64,000 bases of DNA from Sphingosinicella sp. CPCC 101087 (GTDB taxonomy: Bacteria; Pseudomonadota; Alphaproteobacteria; Sphingomonadales; Sphingomonadaceae). The stretch's first letter is position 1, and every line of letters begins with the position of its first letter. Both the position numbers and the translations under genes were made by a program. Under the pieces are notes generated by a model. That model was not told the origin of the DNA, ran no database searches, and was given only the letters and a program-made list of their open reading frames with translations. The stretch covers positions 62,001-126,000 of the forward strand of contig NZ_SBFF01000006.1 in the NCBI RefSeq assembly GCF_004151485.1, given 5' to 3'. Below are positions 9,793 to 21,844 of this stretch, in pieces.

Positions 9793-10191
9793 AGCTTCCT
9801 CCTCCCGGCGGGGGCTTGGGGGTAGGAATCGCCAAGCGCCACGCAGACCGACGAAACCCACCCGGACCTTCGCAAAAATGCTACTGGCCGGGAGCGACGC
9901 TTGTGGCTGGAGCTTCGAAGCCGGCGGGGCGCAAGCTTGACCGTCAGTTCCAGTTGAGCTCCGTCCGGCGACGCCGGAAGCGCGTGATCGAACTGGACGA
10001 TGGTCAGCATTCTGCCAATGTACGAGATGCGAGGGGACGCGGTTCATTGAAGCGGCAGGAAACCGGGTGATCCGATTCCGGAATCATGATGGAGAGGAGA
10101 TTCTCGAGGCCCTGCTGCGGCTGCAGGCGATCGGTTCCGTGCCCGGGGCCTGCCCACCCCCCGATACCGTCTCTGTCGGGGGGCGAAAGCG
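9793..10191. other. 399-base intergenic region before dnaG
   Basis: No convincing protein gene lies here. Open frames across it have no ribosome site and read as low-complexity, Arg-rich sequence. The only structure I can support is the GC-rich hairpin at 10157-10183 directly before dnaG. The region probably holds the dnaG promoter and possibly a terminator of the upstream gene, but no clear -10/-35 pair could be picked out by eye. Confidence 0.5.
10157..10183 (+). promoter_or_regulatory. GC-rich hairpin immediately upstream of the dnaG start
   Basis: CCCCCCGA at 10157-10164 pairs perfectly with TCGGGGGG at 10176-10183, giving an 8-bp stem with an 11-base loop. It ends eight bases before the GTG start of dnaG, so the folded RNA would abut or cover the ribosome-binding region. 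There is no run of T after it, so a simple terminator is less likely. It could limit dnaG translation or attenuate readthrough; both are inference. Confidence 0.45.
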
Positions 10192-12057
10192 GTGACCTTC
10201 TCCCCGGCCTTTCTCGACGAGCTCCGCGCCCGCACCTCCCTCTCGGCATTGATCTCGCGCTCGACCAAGCTTCAGCGGGCCGGGCGCGAGTGGAAGGCCT
10301 GCTGCCCATTCCACAAGGAGAATAGCCCGAGCTTCACGGTGAGCGACGAAAAGGGATTCTACCATTGTTTCGGCTGCAGTGCTCATGGCGATGCAATCCG
10401 GTGGCTGACGGATGCGCGCGGACTTTCCTTCATCGATGCCGTGAAGGAGCTGGCCGACGCGGCCGGAATGGAGCTGCCGGCGCCGGATCCGCGCGCTCGC
10501 GAAAGGTCCGAGCGGGCGGCGGGGCTGCATGAGGTTGCCGAGGCGGCACAGCGCTGGTTCGTCGAGCAGCTCGGCGGGATCGAGGGCGCCGCGGCACGCG
10601 CCTATCTCGACGGCCGCGGCATCGACGCGGCGACCAGGACCCGTTTCGGCTTCGGCTTCGCTCCCGATTCGCGCGGCAAGCTGCGCACCGCCCTGAAGGC
10701 GATCGGCAACGACAAGCTTGCGGAGGCCGGCCTGCTCATCGCGCCCGAAGAGGAGCAAGGCGCCAAACGTGAGCCTTATGATCGCTTCCGCGGGCGGCTG
10801 ATGATCCCGATCCGGGACCCGCGCGGGCGGGTGATCGCCTTTGGCGGCCGGATCCTCGGCCCCGGTGAGCCGAAATATCTCAACTCCCCCGAGACCCCCC
10901 TGTTCGACAAGGGGCGCACCCTGTTCAATCTCGACCGGGCCGGCCCTGCCGCGCGCGAGGCGAAGAGGATAATCGTCGTCGAAGGCTATATGGACGTCGT
11001 CGCGCTCGACCAGGCCGGAATCGCGGAGACCGTGGCGCCGCTCGGCACCGCACTGACCGAAGGCCAGCTCGGCCTCCTCTGGCGCTTCTCGCCGGCACCC
11101 ATCCTCTGCTTCGACGGCGATGCCGCGGGTCAGAAAGCGGCCGTGCGCGCGGCTCTGCGGGCACTGCCGCATGTCGGCCCCGGCCGGTCGCTCGGCTTCG
11201 TCACCTTGCCTCCGGGCGAGGATCCCGACGACCTCGTCCGCGCACGCGGCCCCGCGGCCTTCGAAGCGTTGCTCGAGGCGCCGGAACATCTCGTTGACCG
11301 GCTTTGGCGCCACGAAGTGGAGGCAGAATCTCTCGTCACCCCGGAGCAGCGCGCCGGCCTGCGCCGCCGGCTGCTCGACCATGTGTCGACGATCGCCGAT
11401 CCCGACGTTCGCGACCAGTATCGCAGCGAGATGCTCAAGCGCTTCGATGCGCTGACGCGCCCGCAGCAGCCGGCACGCCGGCCTTGGACCGCACAGCGCC
11501 CCTGGTCCGGGACGGCCGGCCGCTTCGTTCCGCCGCCCCGCCCTGCTTCGGCCGAAGCCAGGGCCGTCGGGCGGAGCGGCCTGGACCCACAGCTCGGCCG
11601 GGCCGTCCTCCTCGGGCTTGTCCGATTTCCGGATCAGATCGGTGAGCATGCGGAGGCCGTCCACGATCTGCCGTTGACCGACCCGGATGCGGTCCGGTTG
11701 CGCGACCTGATGCTCGAAGCGGCGATGACCCACAGTCCGCTTGATCCTGACACGCTCCATACCATATTGGCGGCGAAGGGTGCGGCAGGTCTGCTCGAGG
11801 CGCTCGGCCTCAAGCGAGGGCTTGCATTTTCCTTCACGCGACGTGATGCCGATCCGGAGCGGGCATGTCGGGACCTCGTTCGGGTCATCGAGACTCTGGC
11901 GGCACGTCCCGGGCTCGACGCCGCACTGGAAGCGGCCACGGCGCGGCTGAAGGAGACTGGGGACGAAGCGGCGTTCCAGGAGCAACAGCGGCTCCGGACG
12001 GCTCGGGACGAGGCGGACAGGCAGCTAGCGACATTGATCGACGGCGAGACGGACTAA
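10192..12057 (+). CDS. dnaG: DNA primase
   Basis: A 621-residue primase that makes RNA primers at replication forks. The CHC2 zinc-binding domain is at residues 38-65 (CCPFHKENSPSF then YHCFGCSAHGD). The catalytic core contains RFRGRLMIPIRDPRGRVIAF, the Toprim glutamate in VVEGYMDVVAL (about 265) and the acidic DGDAAGQKAA (about 310). The C-terminal third after about residue 420 is the divergent helicase-interacting region, with a Pro/Arg-rich linker near 430-460. It starts at GTG 10192; the first residues (FSPAFLDELRARTSLSALIS) match the family start. rpoD follows 30 bases downstream. Confidence 0.97.
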   Translation: MTFSPAFLDELRARTSLSALISRSTKLQRAGREWKACCPFHKENSPSFTVSDEKGFYHCFGCSAHGDAIRWLTDARGLSFIDAVKELADAAGMELPAPDPRARERSERAAGLHEVAEAAQRWFVEQLGGIEGAAARAYLDGRGIDAATRTRFGFGFAPDSRGKLRTALKAIGNDKLAEAGLLIAPEEEQGAKREPYDRFRGRLMIPIRDPRGRVIAFGGRILGPGEPKYLNSPETPLFDKGRTLFNLDRAGPAAREAKRIIVVEGYMDVVALDQAGIAETVAPLGTALTEGQLGLLWRFSPAPILCFDGDAAGQKAAVRAALRALPHVGPGRSLGFVTLPPGEDPDDLVRARGPAAFEALLEAPEHLVDRLWRHEVEAESLVTPEQRAGLRRRLLDHVSTIADPDVRDQYRSEMLKRFDALTRPQQPARRPWTAQRPWSGTAGRFVPPPRPASAEARAVGRSGLDPQLGRAVLLGLVRFPDQIGEHAEAVHDLPLTDPDAVRLRDLMLEAAMTHSPLDPDTLHTILAAKGAAGLLEALGLKRGLAFSFTRRDADPERACRDLVRVIETLAARPGLDAALEAATARLKETGDEAAFQEQQRLRTARDEADRQLATLIDGETD

Positions 12058-12087
12058 TAGCCCGATCTTTTGGTATAAGGCGTTGGA

Positions 12088-14103
<2,016 letters not shown>

Positions 14104-14106
14104 CCT

Positions 14107-14132
14107 CCCTCCCCTCCCTTCGGGGAAGAGGG
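14107..14132 (+). terminator. Possible rpoD terminator with UUCG loop
   Basis: CCCTC at 14107-14111 pairs with GAGGG at 14128-14132, and inside it TCCC pairs with GGGA around a TTCG tetraloop (14119-14122), with an asymmetric bulge between. It lies between the convergent ends of rpoD and the methyltransferase gene. No T-run follows on the plus strand, so termination may be weak or Rho-assisted. Confidence 0.35.
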
Positions 14133-14142
14133 AATTACGCGC

Positions 14143-14892
14143 CTAATTCTTCCTGAGGATCGGGTTCGGGCCGTTTTCGAAAGCGAAATCGGCCCTTTCC
14201 CCCAGGAACTCATCGACGGCCGTCCGGCAGCCGCCATAAGCGTGGTAGTCGTCGATCACCAGCAGGCCCCCGGGGCTCAGCCTGTCCGCCACCGCCTCGA
14301 GGCAGAAGCGCACCGGATCGTACCAGTCGCAGTCGAGGTGGGCGAAGGCGACCCGCTCTATCGCCACCTCGGGCCAGGTGGCCTCGAACAGCCCCTTGTG
14401 AAGGAAGCGGCTCCTGCCGTCGACCGGAAGACCGTGGCGAGCGAACGCCGCCTTCACGTCGCCGAGCAGGTCCGGGCGGTAGCCGTAATAGGTCTCTCCG
14501 GCGATCCCCGACGCCTGGCCCGAGCGGATGACCTCGAACCGCTCCTTGGACTTCACGTCATCCTTGTCCGACGTCGGCGGAGGAATCATCTCGAAAACGT
14601 CGAAGCCGTGAAAGTGCCGCCCCTCGGCCTGCGCGGCGATGACGATCGCGCTTCCCCCGAGCGCGACGCCGAACTCGAGGAAGTCGCCCGGCACGCCAGC
14701 GACGCTGCGGAGGGCCTGCTCGATTCGCTTCATCTTGTCGGGGCGGAGGTAGGTCAGCCCCTCCTTGCGGACCGAGTGCGCCAGTGACGGCCTGCCAAGA
14801 AGTGAGCGCACAGCGGAAATGACCATCTCGACGAAATAGATGAGCGGCTCGGCTATGATCAACTTCCGTTCGTCGCCCGGCGGAGGCGACAC
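14143..14892 (-). CDS. TylF/MycF-family SAM-dependent methyltransferase
   Basis: About 249 residues. The family includes macrocin O-methyltransferase TylF and many sugar or polyketide methyltransferases that need a divalent metal. Visible signatures are the SAM-binding LEFGVALGGSAIVIAAQ (about 92-108), FDVFEMIPPP, the metal-site block FAHLDCDWYDPVRFCLEAV (about 185-203) and the strand LLVIDDYHAYGG (about 214-225). The GTG start at 14892 is uncertain because there is no clear ribosome site; a later ATG near residue 23 is possible. It converges on rpoD. The substrate is unknown: no glycosyltransferase or polyketide genes lie nearby. Confidence 0.8.
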   Translation of the reverse strand: MSPPPGDERKLIIAEPLIYFVEMVISAVRSLLGRPSLAHSVRKEGLTYLRPDKMKRIEQALRSVAGVPGDFLEFGVALGGSAIVIAAQAEGRHFHGFDVFEMIPPPTSDKDDVKSKERFEVIRSGQASGIAGETYYGYRPDLLGDVKAAFARHGLPVDGRSRFLHKGLFEATWPEVAIERVAFAHLDCDWYDPVRFCLEAVADRLSPGGLLVIDDYHAYGGCRTAVDEFLGERADFAFENGPNPILRKN

Positions 14893-15006
14893 GGCTCGAT
14901 GCCGCCCGGGAATCGATCCGAGCCTGCGTAAACCTCCTCTTTACGGCACCTGCTGTACGCCCGCCTTTCAGCACAGCGCCGCATCGCGGCGTCCGGAGGC
15001 AAGGGA

Positions 15007-15678
15007 ATGGCATTTGTTACGGTCGTCAGGCCAGGCGGCAGCGGCACCGGTGACTTGCTCATCGGATGCGTCGCCGAACATGGCAGCGCGGCCCATCCTT
15101 ACTTTTCCAGCGCGGCGCTGACCAGCGGGCCGGAGAGCGCCCGTAATCTCGCCGATGCCGTTCATTTCCTGTGCTCGCTCCACGGGCGGCATCCCGGCGT
15201 GGTGGACCACGCGGCCGGCCGGCCCATGGACGACACCGCGCGCGCATGGCTTATCGCCGCCGGCGAGGCGATGGCGACCGAGCGCCTCTGCCTTACCCAA
15301 CTCGCGGTCGCGGTCGGACCGGTTCCGAGCACCCCCGGCGGCGGCGCAAGCGAAGCCGCTGTCATCGGCCAGCATAATGCCCTTACCACACTTGCGCAGT
15401 CGGAGCGCCGCGGCTGCGCTCTCGGCGCCTCGCTCGCCTTTGCGATCGACTGGTCGCCGGTTCGCGTGCTGCTGGAGGCCGTCGGGCGCCGGCTCGGCGT
15501 CGACCTTCCGCCTTGCCGGCTGAGCGACGAGGACGAGCTTCGCTCCGTCGCGGACCTGGCCGGCCAGTCGCCCGCGACCGAACGTGCCCTGCTATTCGGA
15601 GCCCAGCAGCTGTCGCTGCAGCATCGCGGCCTTTGGGACCTGCTCGAAGCGCGCCAGCAGGCACGGCTCGAAGGCTAA
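15007..15678 (+). CDS. Conserved hypothetical protein, likely all-helical
   Basis: A 223-residue protein that I do not recognise as a named family. The N-terminal part has alternating strands and loops (MAFVTVVRPGGSGTGDLLIG), then HFLCSLHGRHPGVVDHAA near residue 55, where conserved-looking His residues cluster. Alanine-rich helices follow (WLIAAGEAMATERLCLTQL) and a helical tail (ATERALLFGAQQLSLQHRGL). No membrane segment or signal peptide is evident. It reads as a soluble sphingomonad-type housekeeping hypothetical. Codon use matches neighbouring genes, so I believe it is a real gene. The start ATG at 15007 is preceded by GGAGGCAAGGGA, a strong ribosome site. Confidence 0.7.
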   Translation: MAFVTVVRPGGSGTGDLLIGCVAEHGSAAHPYFSSAALTSGPESARNLADAVHFLCSLHGRHPGVVDHAAGRPMDDTARAWLIAAGEAMATERLCLTQLAVAVGPVPSTPGGGASEAAVIGQHNALTTLAQSERRGCALGASLAFAIDWSPVRVLLEAVGRRLGVDLPPCRLSDEDELRSVADLAGQSPATERALLFGAQQLSLQHRGLWDLLEARQQARLEG

Positions 15679-15767
15679 CCTAGCTCACTCCCGGGAATCT
15701 CGCTCTCTCGCCGGGAGTAAATAAGCGCGCCATTGCTGCCTCCCCTCCTCCCCTCTAGGCAGCAGTC

Positions 15768-16484
15768 ATGGTAGAAATCGTCGGCCGCGTGCTCGAGCTC
15801 AACCGCTTTCCGGTGAAGTCCATGGCGGCCGATCCGGTGACTTCGGCCGAAGTGGATTGGCAGGGGATCGAGGGAGACCGCCAATATGCCTTCTACCGCA
15901 CCGAGGACCCATCGAGTTTCCCCTGGCTGACCGCGCGCGAATGGCCCGAAATGGTCCGTTTCGCGCCGCGGTTTCGCGACCCCGGCGAACCGAAGATCTC
16001 GCCAGTGGACGTTCGCGGCCCCGACGGTCGCTGGCAGCCGCTGCACGATCCCGAACTGCTCGCTCGCCTGGCCGCCGGAGCTGGCTGCGCCCTCGGGCTC
16101 CTCCAGCTCGGCCGCGGCACCCATGACGCGATGCCGGTCTCGATCGCGACCACTGCCACGCACGAGGCGCTCGATGCGGCCCACGGGACGCCGCTGGACC
16201 GCCGGCGATTTCGAACCAACATCGTCATCGAAAGCGACCTGCCGGAGAAGGATTGGGCCGGCCGTCGGCTCGGCTTCGGCGGCTGGGACGATTCGGCACA
16301 GCTGCTCGTCACCGACACCATTCCCCGCTGTGCCTTCATCACCATCGATCCCGACACAGGCGATCGCGATCCGACCGTGATGCGGACGGTCGCTCAGAAA
16401 CTCGGCAACCGTATCGGCATCTACGCCACCGCGGCGCGGCAGGGACAGGTCAGGCTCGGTGACAAGGTGATGTTGCTCGACTGA
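15768..16484 (+). CDS. MOSC-domain protein
   Basis: A 238-residue protein with an N-terminal MOSC beta-barrel domain (LNRFPVKSMAADPVTSAEVD, then EGDRQYAFYRTED) followed by the main MOSC domain with TPLDRRRFRTNIVIESDLPE and the cysteine segment VTDTIPRCAFITIDPDTGDR. MOSC proteins are molybdenum-cofactor sulfurase-like or Moco-binding proteins, such as YiiM or MARC relatives. The cysteine in PRCAFI (about residue 187) is at the expected sulfur/Moco position. The domain organisation fits YcbX/MARC-like enzymes without a ferredoxin domain, so a partner reductase would be needed. It stands alone on the plus strand before moxR. Confidence 0.88.
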   Translation: MVEIVGRVLELNRFPVKSMAADPVTSAEVDWQGIEGDRQYAFYRTEDPSSFPWLTAREWPEMVRFAPRFRDPGEPKISPVDVRGPDGRWQPLHDPELLARLAAGAGCALGLLQLGRGTHDAMPVSIATTATHEALDAAHGTPLDRRRFRTNIVIESDLPEKDWAGRRLGFGGWDDSAQLLVTDTIPRCAFITIDPDTGDRDPTVMRTVAQKLGNRIGIYATAARQGQVRLGDKVMLLD

Positions 16485-16564
16485 CCGATAGGCGTGGCGG
16501 CGGCCCCCCTGCCCCTGCTCTGCCTTGCCCCTGCCGATGCCTTTGGCTTATGGCCGGCCTGACG

Positions 16565-16574
16565 TTTACGTAAA
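16565..16574. promoter_or_regulatory. Perfect palindrome before moxR, possible operator
   Basis: TTTACGTAAA at 16565-16574 is a perfect 10-base palindrome ending nine bases before the moxR ATG. In context (CTGACGTTTACGTAAAGG) it loosely resembles operators of MerR-type acyl-CoA catabolism regulators, but that link is from memory and unverified. Being so close to the start codon, a bound protein would block the start of transcription or translation. Confidence 0.3.
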
Positions 16575-16583
16575 GGGCCGGAC

Positions 16584-17426
<843 letters not shown>

Positions 17427-17455
17427 CCGGCGCTCCTCGAGGAAAGAGAGCGGCT

Positions 17456-18856
17456 CTATTCGTCCCGGTAGGCCAGCTCGAAATTGCCCCAGCGGCGGCC
17501 GCCGAAATAGAGCGGCACGAACACGTTCTTGACCGCAAGATAGCGGCCGTTGCCCAGCTCCATTCCGTAGGTGGCGAGCATCGCCTCCTTGTCGCTCGCG
17601 ATGGCGCGGCGGGTGATGTCGTCGATGAAGTTGCGGCGATTGCGGCAATGCTCCGCATTCCATTCCGGATCGTCGCGCTGCGGCTGGGAGCGCGCGGTGA
17701 TATGGGTCGGGAGATAGCCGTTCACGTCGGTGATCGCGCAGGCGATCAGCCGGGGCTCTTCGCTCATCGCCCGGTCCAGGATGGGCCGGATCCAGCTGTC
17801 GGCGAAGTCGCAAAAGCGGGTCTCGTACTGGATCGGGTTGGTGCCCGGCATCGGCACGTAATTTGTGTCGAAAACGGATTCCATGTCGATCTCACCGCGC
17901 TGAACGGCGCGCTCGACTAGGGTCTGCACTTCGACCATTCCCGCCTTGGCGAACTCGATGAACGGCGTATCGTCGATCCTGACGCCGCAGCTCGCCAGCA
18001 GGTCGAGCATCTCGTTCGACCGCAGTTCCAGCCGGCTGAGGCGCTCGCGCGTCGTTCGCAATTCCCCACCATTGGCGCGCGCATCGGCGGCGAAGGAGGA
18101 AAGGCCGCTCTTCACGCTGTCGACGCTCTGCTCGATCAAACTGGTGGCCTGCGCGATCCCGTCGGTCTGGCGGTCGACCAGGGCCACGATATCGGCGACG
18201 TCGCGGACGGTTTCATTGATCGTCGAGAAGCTCGACTGGGCCACACGGCTCTTCTCGACGCCGACCTTGATCTCGGAGGTCACCGCTTCGGCTTCGCGGG
18301 TGAGCGAGGCGATGGTGCCCGCGATCTCGCTGGTCGCCGCTCGGGTATCGTGGGCGAGCTTCTTCACCTCGGCCGCGACGACGGCAAAGGAGCGCCCGGC
18401 CTCGCCGGCGCGAGCCGCCTCGATCGTCGCGTTGAGGGCGAGCATGTTGGTCTTGTTGGCGATGGTCTCGATGCTGGCGGAGACGTTCTGGACTCGCGTC
18501 ATCGCCTCGGCGAAGCCGGCCATCCGGTCACCGAGCTGGACGACCAGGTCGGTAAGGCCCGAAAAGACCCGGATCGTGTCCTCGATAGCGCCGCGGCCCT
18601 GGTCGAGCTTGCCGCGCGCCTGCTCCGCCAGGACCCGCGCTTCGTCGGTGGAGTCCGACACCCGGGCCTGGTCGGCGAGCAAGCGCGTCGTCACCTCCTC
18701 CAAGGAATCCAGCATCTTGAGGTTGGCGGAGATCCGCTCGTTGACGCCGGCGACGTAACCGGCGACGTCGCTGCACTCGATTGCCAGCGAACCGCAGTTG
18801 CGTGCGACCTCGTTGATCGCCGCCCCGTCAGTCCTTTCGACGGCCGAACTTGCCAC
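17456..18856 (-). CDS. Soluble methyl-accepting chemotaxis protein with C-terminal sensor domain
   Basis: A 466-residue receptor with no transmembrane segment, so it should work in the cytoplasm. The signalling hairpin is intact, with the tip [19 protein letters not shown] continuing into [16 protein letters not shown] (about residues 133-168). Glutamine/glutamate-rich methylation-type helices ([20 protein letters not shown]) flank it. The C-terminal ~170 residues ([20 protein letters not shown], then [12 protein letters not shown] and [13 protein letters not shown]) match a sensor domain found after the signalling module in many alphaproteobacterial receptors. No che genes are in the window. 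It lies between moxR and its VWA partner on the opposite strand. Confidence 0.92.
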   Translation of the reverse strand: MASSAVERTDGAAINEVARNCGSLAIECSDVAGYVAGVNERISANLKMLDSLEEVTTRLLADQARVSDSTDEARVLAEQARGKLDQGRGAIEDTIRVFSGLTDLVVQLGDRMAGFAEAMTRVQNVSASIETIANKTNMLALNATIEAARAGEAGRSFAVVAAEVKKLAHDTRAATSEIAGTIASLTREAEAVTSEIKVGVEKSRVAQSSFSTINETVRDVADIVALVDRQTDGIAQATSLIEQSVDSVKSGLSSFAADARANGGELRTTRERLSRLELRSNEMLDLLASCGVRIDDTPFIEFAKAGMVEVQTLVERAVQRGEIDMESVFDTNYVPMPGTNPIQYETRFCDFADSWIRPILDRAMSEEPRLIACAITDVNGYLPTHITARSQPQRDDPEWNAEHCRNRRNFIDDITRRAIASDKEAMLATYGMELGNGRYLAVKNVFVPLYFGGRRWGNFELAYRDE

Positions 18857-18917
18857 CGCTTATCCCTCTTCACCTTTGCGCTCGGGAAAGCGCTACGCCT
18901 CATTGGTTGAAACGATG

Positions 18918-19232
18918 TTAAGTACCGGCGGCGGGGGGCCGCGCCAGGGCCTCGGCCCCCTGCGGCTTCAGCCTTTCCATCGGCACTTCGGCGAACATCC
19001 GCTTCGCCGCCAGCCGAGATACTCGCAGATCACCGTGGATCCGGTGATCACCCGGCCGCCGTCGACCAGCGCCGGCGCCTGGCCGTTGGGGTTGATCGCC
19101 TCGAACCAAACCTCATGATGTTCAAATTGTGCAGGATCGAGGCTTATGCCTTTGACTTCCCGCCCTTCCGATAGAGCGTGAGCAAAGGCTTCAAGGCATT
19201 GGCGCCCGGGCCGAGACTGTAGAGTGTCAGCA
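18918..19232 (-). pseudogene. Decayed glutathione S-transferase (LigF-like), frameshifted and internally deleted
   Basis: On the minus strand the ATG at 19232 opens a typical GST N-terminus (LTLYSLGPGANALKPLLTLY), but the frame stops at 19144-19146. Shifting by one base near 19155-19165 restores the family sequence: ISLDPAQFEHHEVWFEAINP, then NGQAPALVDGGRVITGSTVI and CEYL. One missing base in an AAGGGCGGGAA run would explain this. After CEYL a third frame continues to the stop at 18918 with KRMFAEVP, which resembles the C-terminal tail of LigF-like GSTs. Most of the helical C-terminal domain (roughly 150 residues) is therefore missing. Identification rests on residue pattern only; the tail match is the weaker part. 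Confidence 0.75.
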
Positions 19233-19323
19233 TCCCGTCCTCCGTCCTTTGTATGTGTTGCATCCCGCCCCTGAGCGCTCGATCAAGGTGGCGCGAAGGC
19301 GGCGGACAAGGTAGACCGGAGCG

Positions 19324-20505
19324 ATGTTCTTCTCCTTCGTCGACGAGCTTCGCGCCGCGGGGATTCCGGCCTCCCTGAAGGAACATCTGACGCTTCTCGA
19401 GGCCCTGGATTCCGACGTGATCGCGGCCCGGCCGGAGGAATTCTACTATCTCGCCCGAGCTACCTTCGTGAAGGATGAAGGTCTGCTCGACCGGTTCGAC
19501 CGGGTGTTCGGTAAGGTGTTCAAGGGCATCGAGGCCGTCTACGGCACCGACGCCGCGCCGATACCCGAGGATTGGTTGCGCAAGATCGCCGAGCTCTATC
19601 TGACGCCCGAGCAGATGGAGGAAATCAAGTCGCTCGGCTCGTGGGAAGATATCATGGAGGCGTTGAAGAAGCGGCTCGAGGAGCAGAAGGAGCGGCACCA
19701 GGGCGGCAGCAAATGGATCGGCACCGCCGGCACCTCCCCCTTCGGCGCCTATGGCTACAATCCCGAAGGCGTGCGGATTGGCCAGGAAGGCGGCCGGAAT
19801 CGCAGCGCGATCAAGGTGTGGGACAAGCGCCAGTTCCGCAATCTCGACAGCAACGTCGAGCTCGGCACCCGGAACATCAAGGTCGCGCTGAGACGTCTGC
19901 GCCGCTTCGCGCGCGAAGGCGCGGCCGAGGAGCTCGACCTCGACGGCACGATCGATGGCACCGCTCGCAAGGGCTGGCTCGACATCCGGATGCGTCCCGA
20001 ACGCCACAATGCCGTGAAATTGCTGCTGTTCCTCGACGTGGGCGGATCGATGGACCCCCATATCAAGCTGATGGAGGAATTATTCTCGGCCGCCACGAGC
20101 GAGTTCAAGAATCTCGAATTCTTCTATTTCCACAACTGCCCCTACGAAGCAGTCTGGAAAGACAATCACCGCCGCTTCCAAGAGCGTACCCCGACCTGGG
20201 AGGTGCTCCACAAGTTCGGTCATGACTATAAGGTCATTTTCGTCGGCGACGCGTCGATGAGCCCCTACGAAATCACCCATGCCGGCGGCTCGGTGGAACA
20301 TCATAATGACGAAGCGGGTGCGGTTTGGCTGAAGCGCATGACAGCTACCTACCCGGCGGCCGTCTGGCTAAACCCGGTGCCGGAGCCCTATTGGAGCCAT
20401 ACCGGATCGATCCAGATCGTCCGCGCGCTGATGCAAGACCGCATGTACCCGCTGACCCTGGCGGGGCTCGATGACGCGATGCGGATCTTGAGCCGCAAGA
20501 ACTGA
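19324..20505 (+). CDS. CoxE-like VWA-domain protein, partner of the MoxR ATPase
   Basis: A 393-residue protein. The N-terminal ~200 residues are helical and charged (EEFYYLARATFVKDEGLLDR). The C-terminal VWA domain has LLFLDVGGSMDPHIKLMEEL (about 240-259), where the MIDAS motif reads DxGGS rather than DxSxS, a substitution typical of this CoxE group. Also present are FYFHNCPYEAVW and the third metal-site stretch VGDASMSPYEI. With MoxR it should form a chaperone-type pair for metalloenzyme or complex maturation; the client is not identifiable here. The ATG at 19324 follows the remnant GST gene. Confidence 0.9.
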   Translation: MFFSFVDELRAAGIPASLKEHLTLLEALDSDVIAARPEEFYYLARATFVKDEGLLDRFDRVFGKVFKGIEAVYGTDAAPIPEDWLRKIAELYLTPEQMEEIKSLGSWEDIMEALKKRLEEQKERHQGGSKWIGTAGTSPFGAYGYNPEGVRIGQEGGRNRSAIKVWDKRQFRNLDSNVELGTRNIKVALRRLRRFAREGAAEELDLDGTIDGTARKGWLDIRMRPERHNAVKLLLFLDVGGSMDPHIKLMEELFSAATSEFKNLEFFYFHNCPYEAVWKDNHRRFQERTPTWEVLHKFGHDYKVIFVGDASMSPYEITHAGGSVEHHNDEAGAVWLKRMTATYPAAVWLNPVPEPYWSHTGSIQIVRALMQDRMYPLTLAGLDDAMRILSRKN

Positions 20506-20576
20506 AATTCCCGAAGGACGGGTGACGTGGACCGAACGGGTTTGTGGTTGACGACGCACATGCTAACCGCCCGGCC

Positions 20577-21794
20577 ATGACCGCCTACCAGTCCGATCTC
20601 CTCCGCCTGCTCGACGAGCGCGGCTACATCCACCAGGTCACCGATCCGGAGGGCCTGGACGGCCTGGCGGCGCGCGAGATCGTGCCCGGCTATATCGGCT
20701 TCGATGCGACGGCGCCGTCGCTCCATGTCGGCAGCCTGGTCCAGATCATGATGCTGCGCCGGCTCCAGCAGGCCGGACACAAGCCGATCGTGCTGATGGG
20801 CGGCGGAACGTCGAAGATCGGCGACCCCAGCTTCAAGGACGAGGCGCGAAAGCTGCTCAGCGCCGAGACGATCGACGCCAATATCGCTTCGATCAAGCGG
20901 GTGTTCGAGCGGTTCCTGACCTTCGGCACCGGGCCGACCGACGCGATCATGGTCGACAATGCCGACTGGCTCGACAGGCTGGAACATATTCCGTTCCTGC
21001 GCGAGATCGGCCAGCATTTCTCGGTCAACAGGATGCTGAGTTTCGACAGCGTGAAGCTGCGGCTCGACCGCGAGCAGTCGCTGAGCTTCCTCGAATTCAA
21101 CTACATGATTCTCCAGGGATATGACTTCCTCGAGCTGTCGCGTCGTCTCGGCTGCCGGTTCCAGATGGGCGGCTCCGATCAGTGGGGGAATATCGTCAAC
21201 GGCATCGAGCTCGCGCGGCGGGTGGACGGTACCCAGGTGTACGGGCTTACGACGCCGCTGATCACCACTGCGGACGGCGGCAAGATGGGCAAAACGGCGC
21301 AGGGGGCGGTCTGGCTCAATGGCGACCAGCTCAGCCCTTATGATTACTGGCAGTTCTGGCGGAACACCCAGGATGCCGATGTCGGTCGCTTCTTGAGGCT
21401 GTTCACCGACCTTCCGCTGAGCGAGATCGCACGGCTCGAGGAGCTTCAAGGCGCCGAGATAAACGATGCCAAGAAGATCCTCGCCGATGCCGCCACCGCC
21501 ATGGCGCATGGCGTCGAGGCGACGTTCGAGGCGGCCGAAACGGCCCGTCGCACCTTCGAAGAAGGCGCGGCCGGCGAGGCATTGCCGACGCTGAAGATCG
21601 AGGGCGGCACCACCCTGGTCGAGGCTTTGGTCGGTCTCGGCCTCGTCGCCTCGAAGAACGAGGCTCGCCGCCTGATCGCTCAGGGCGGGGCGCGGATCGA
21701 CAATCGCCGCGTGGACGAAGACGTGCCGATCGCAGTCACCTGCGACGTGCGGATATCAGCCGGCAGGAAGAAGCATGGCCTGCTGACGCCCTGA
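20577..21794 (+). CDS. tyrS: Tyrosine-tRNA ligase
   Basis: A 405-residue class I aminoacyl-tRNA synthetase charging tRNA-Tyr. The HIGH-type motif is LHVGSLVQ (about residue 50), the tyrosine-binding region is IGFDATAPS and [20 protein letters not shown], and the KMSKS-type motif is KMGKT (about 237). The C-terminal S4 RNA-binding domain begins near 340 ([20 protein letters not shown]). The ATG at 20577 is chosen because it gives the usual family start ([19 protein letters not shown]); an earlier in-frame start would add 11 residues unlike the family. All catalytic motifs are intact. Confidence 0.97.
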   Translation: MTAYQSDLLRLLDERGYIHQVTDPEGLDGLAAREIVPGYIGFDATAPSLHVGSLVQIMMLRRLQQAGHKPIVLMGGGTSKIGDPSFKDEARKLLSAETIDANIASIKRVFERFLTFGTGPTDAIMVDNADWLDRLEHIPFLREIGQHFSVNRMLSFDSVKLRLDREQSLSFLEFNYMILQGYDFLELSRRLGCRFQMGGSDQWGNIVNGIELARRVDGTQVYGLTTPLITTADGGKMGKTAQGAVWLNGDQLSPYDYWQFWRNTQDADVGRFLRLFTDLPLSEIARLEELQGAEINDAKKILADAATAMAHGVEATFEAAETARRTFEEGAAGEALPTLKIEGGTTLVEALVGLGLVASKNEARRLIAQGGARIDNRRVDEDVPIAVTCDVRISAGRKKHGLLTP

Positions 21795-21816
21795 AGGCCG
21801 AGCGACTGCGGCTCGT

Positions 21817-21844
21817 GCGCGCCGGAATCGTGCCGCTGGCGCGC
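21817..21844. terminator. Possible bidirectional hairpin between tyrS and the 23-residue gene
   Basis: GCGCGCC at 21817-21823 pairs perfectly with GGCGCGC at 21838-21844, with a 14-base loop. It sits 23 bases after the tyrS stop and immediately before the convergent stop of the 23-residue gene. No T-run follows in either direction, so it may be a weak or Rho-aided terminator. Confidence 0.35.

Noticed and set aside
10084-11985. Long minus-strand open frame opposite dnaG
   Set aside because: Antisense of dnaG with Arg/Pro-rich nonsense translation and no domains.
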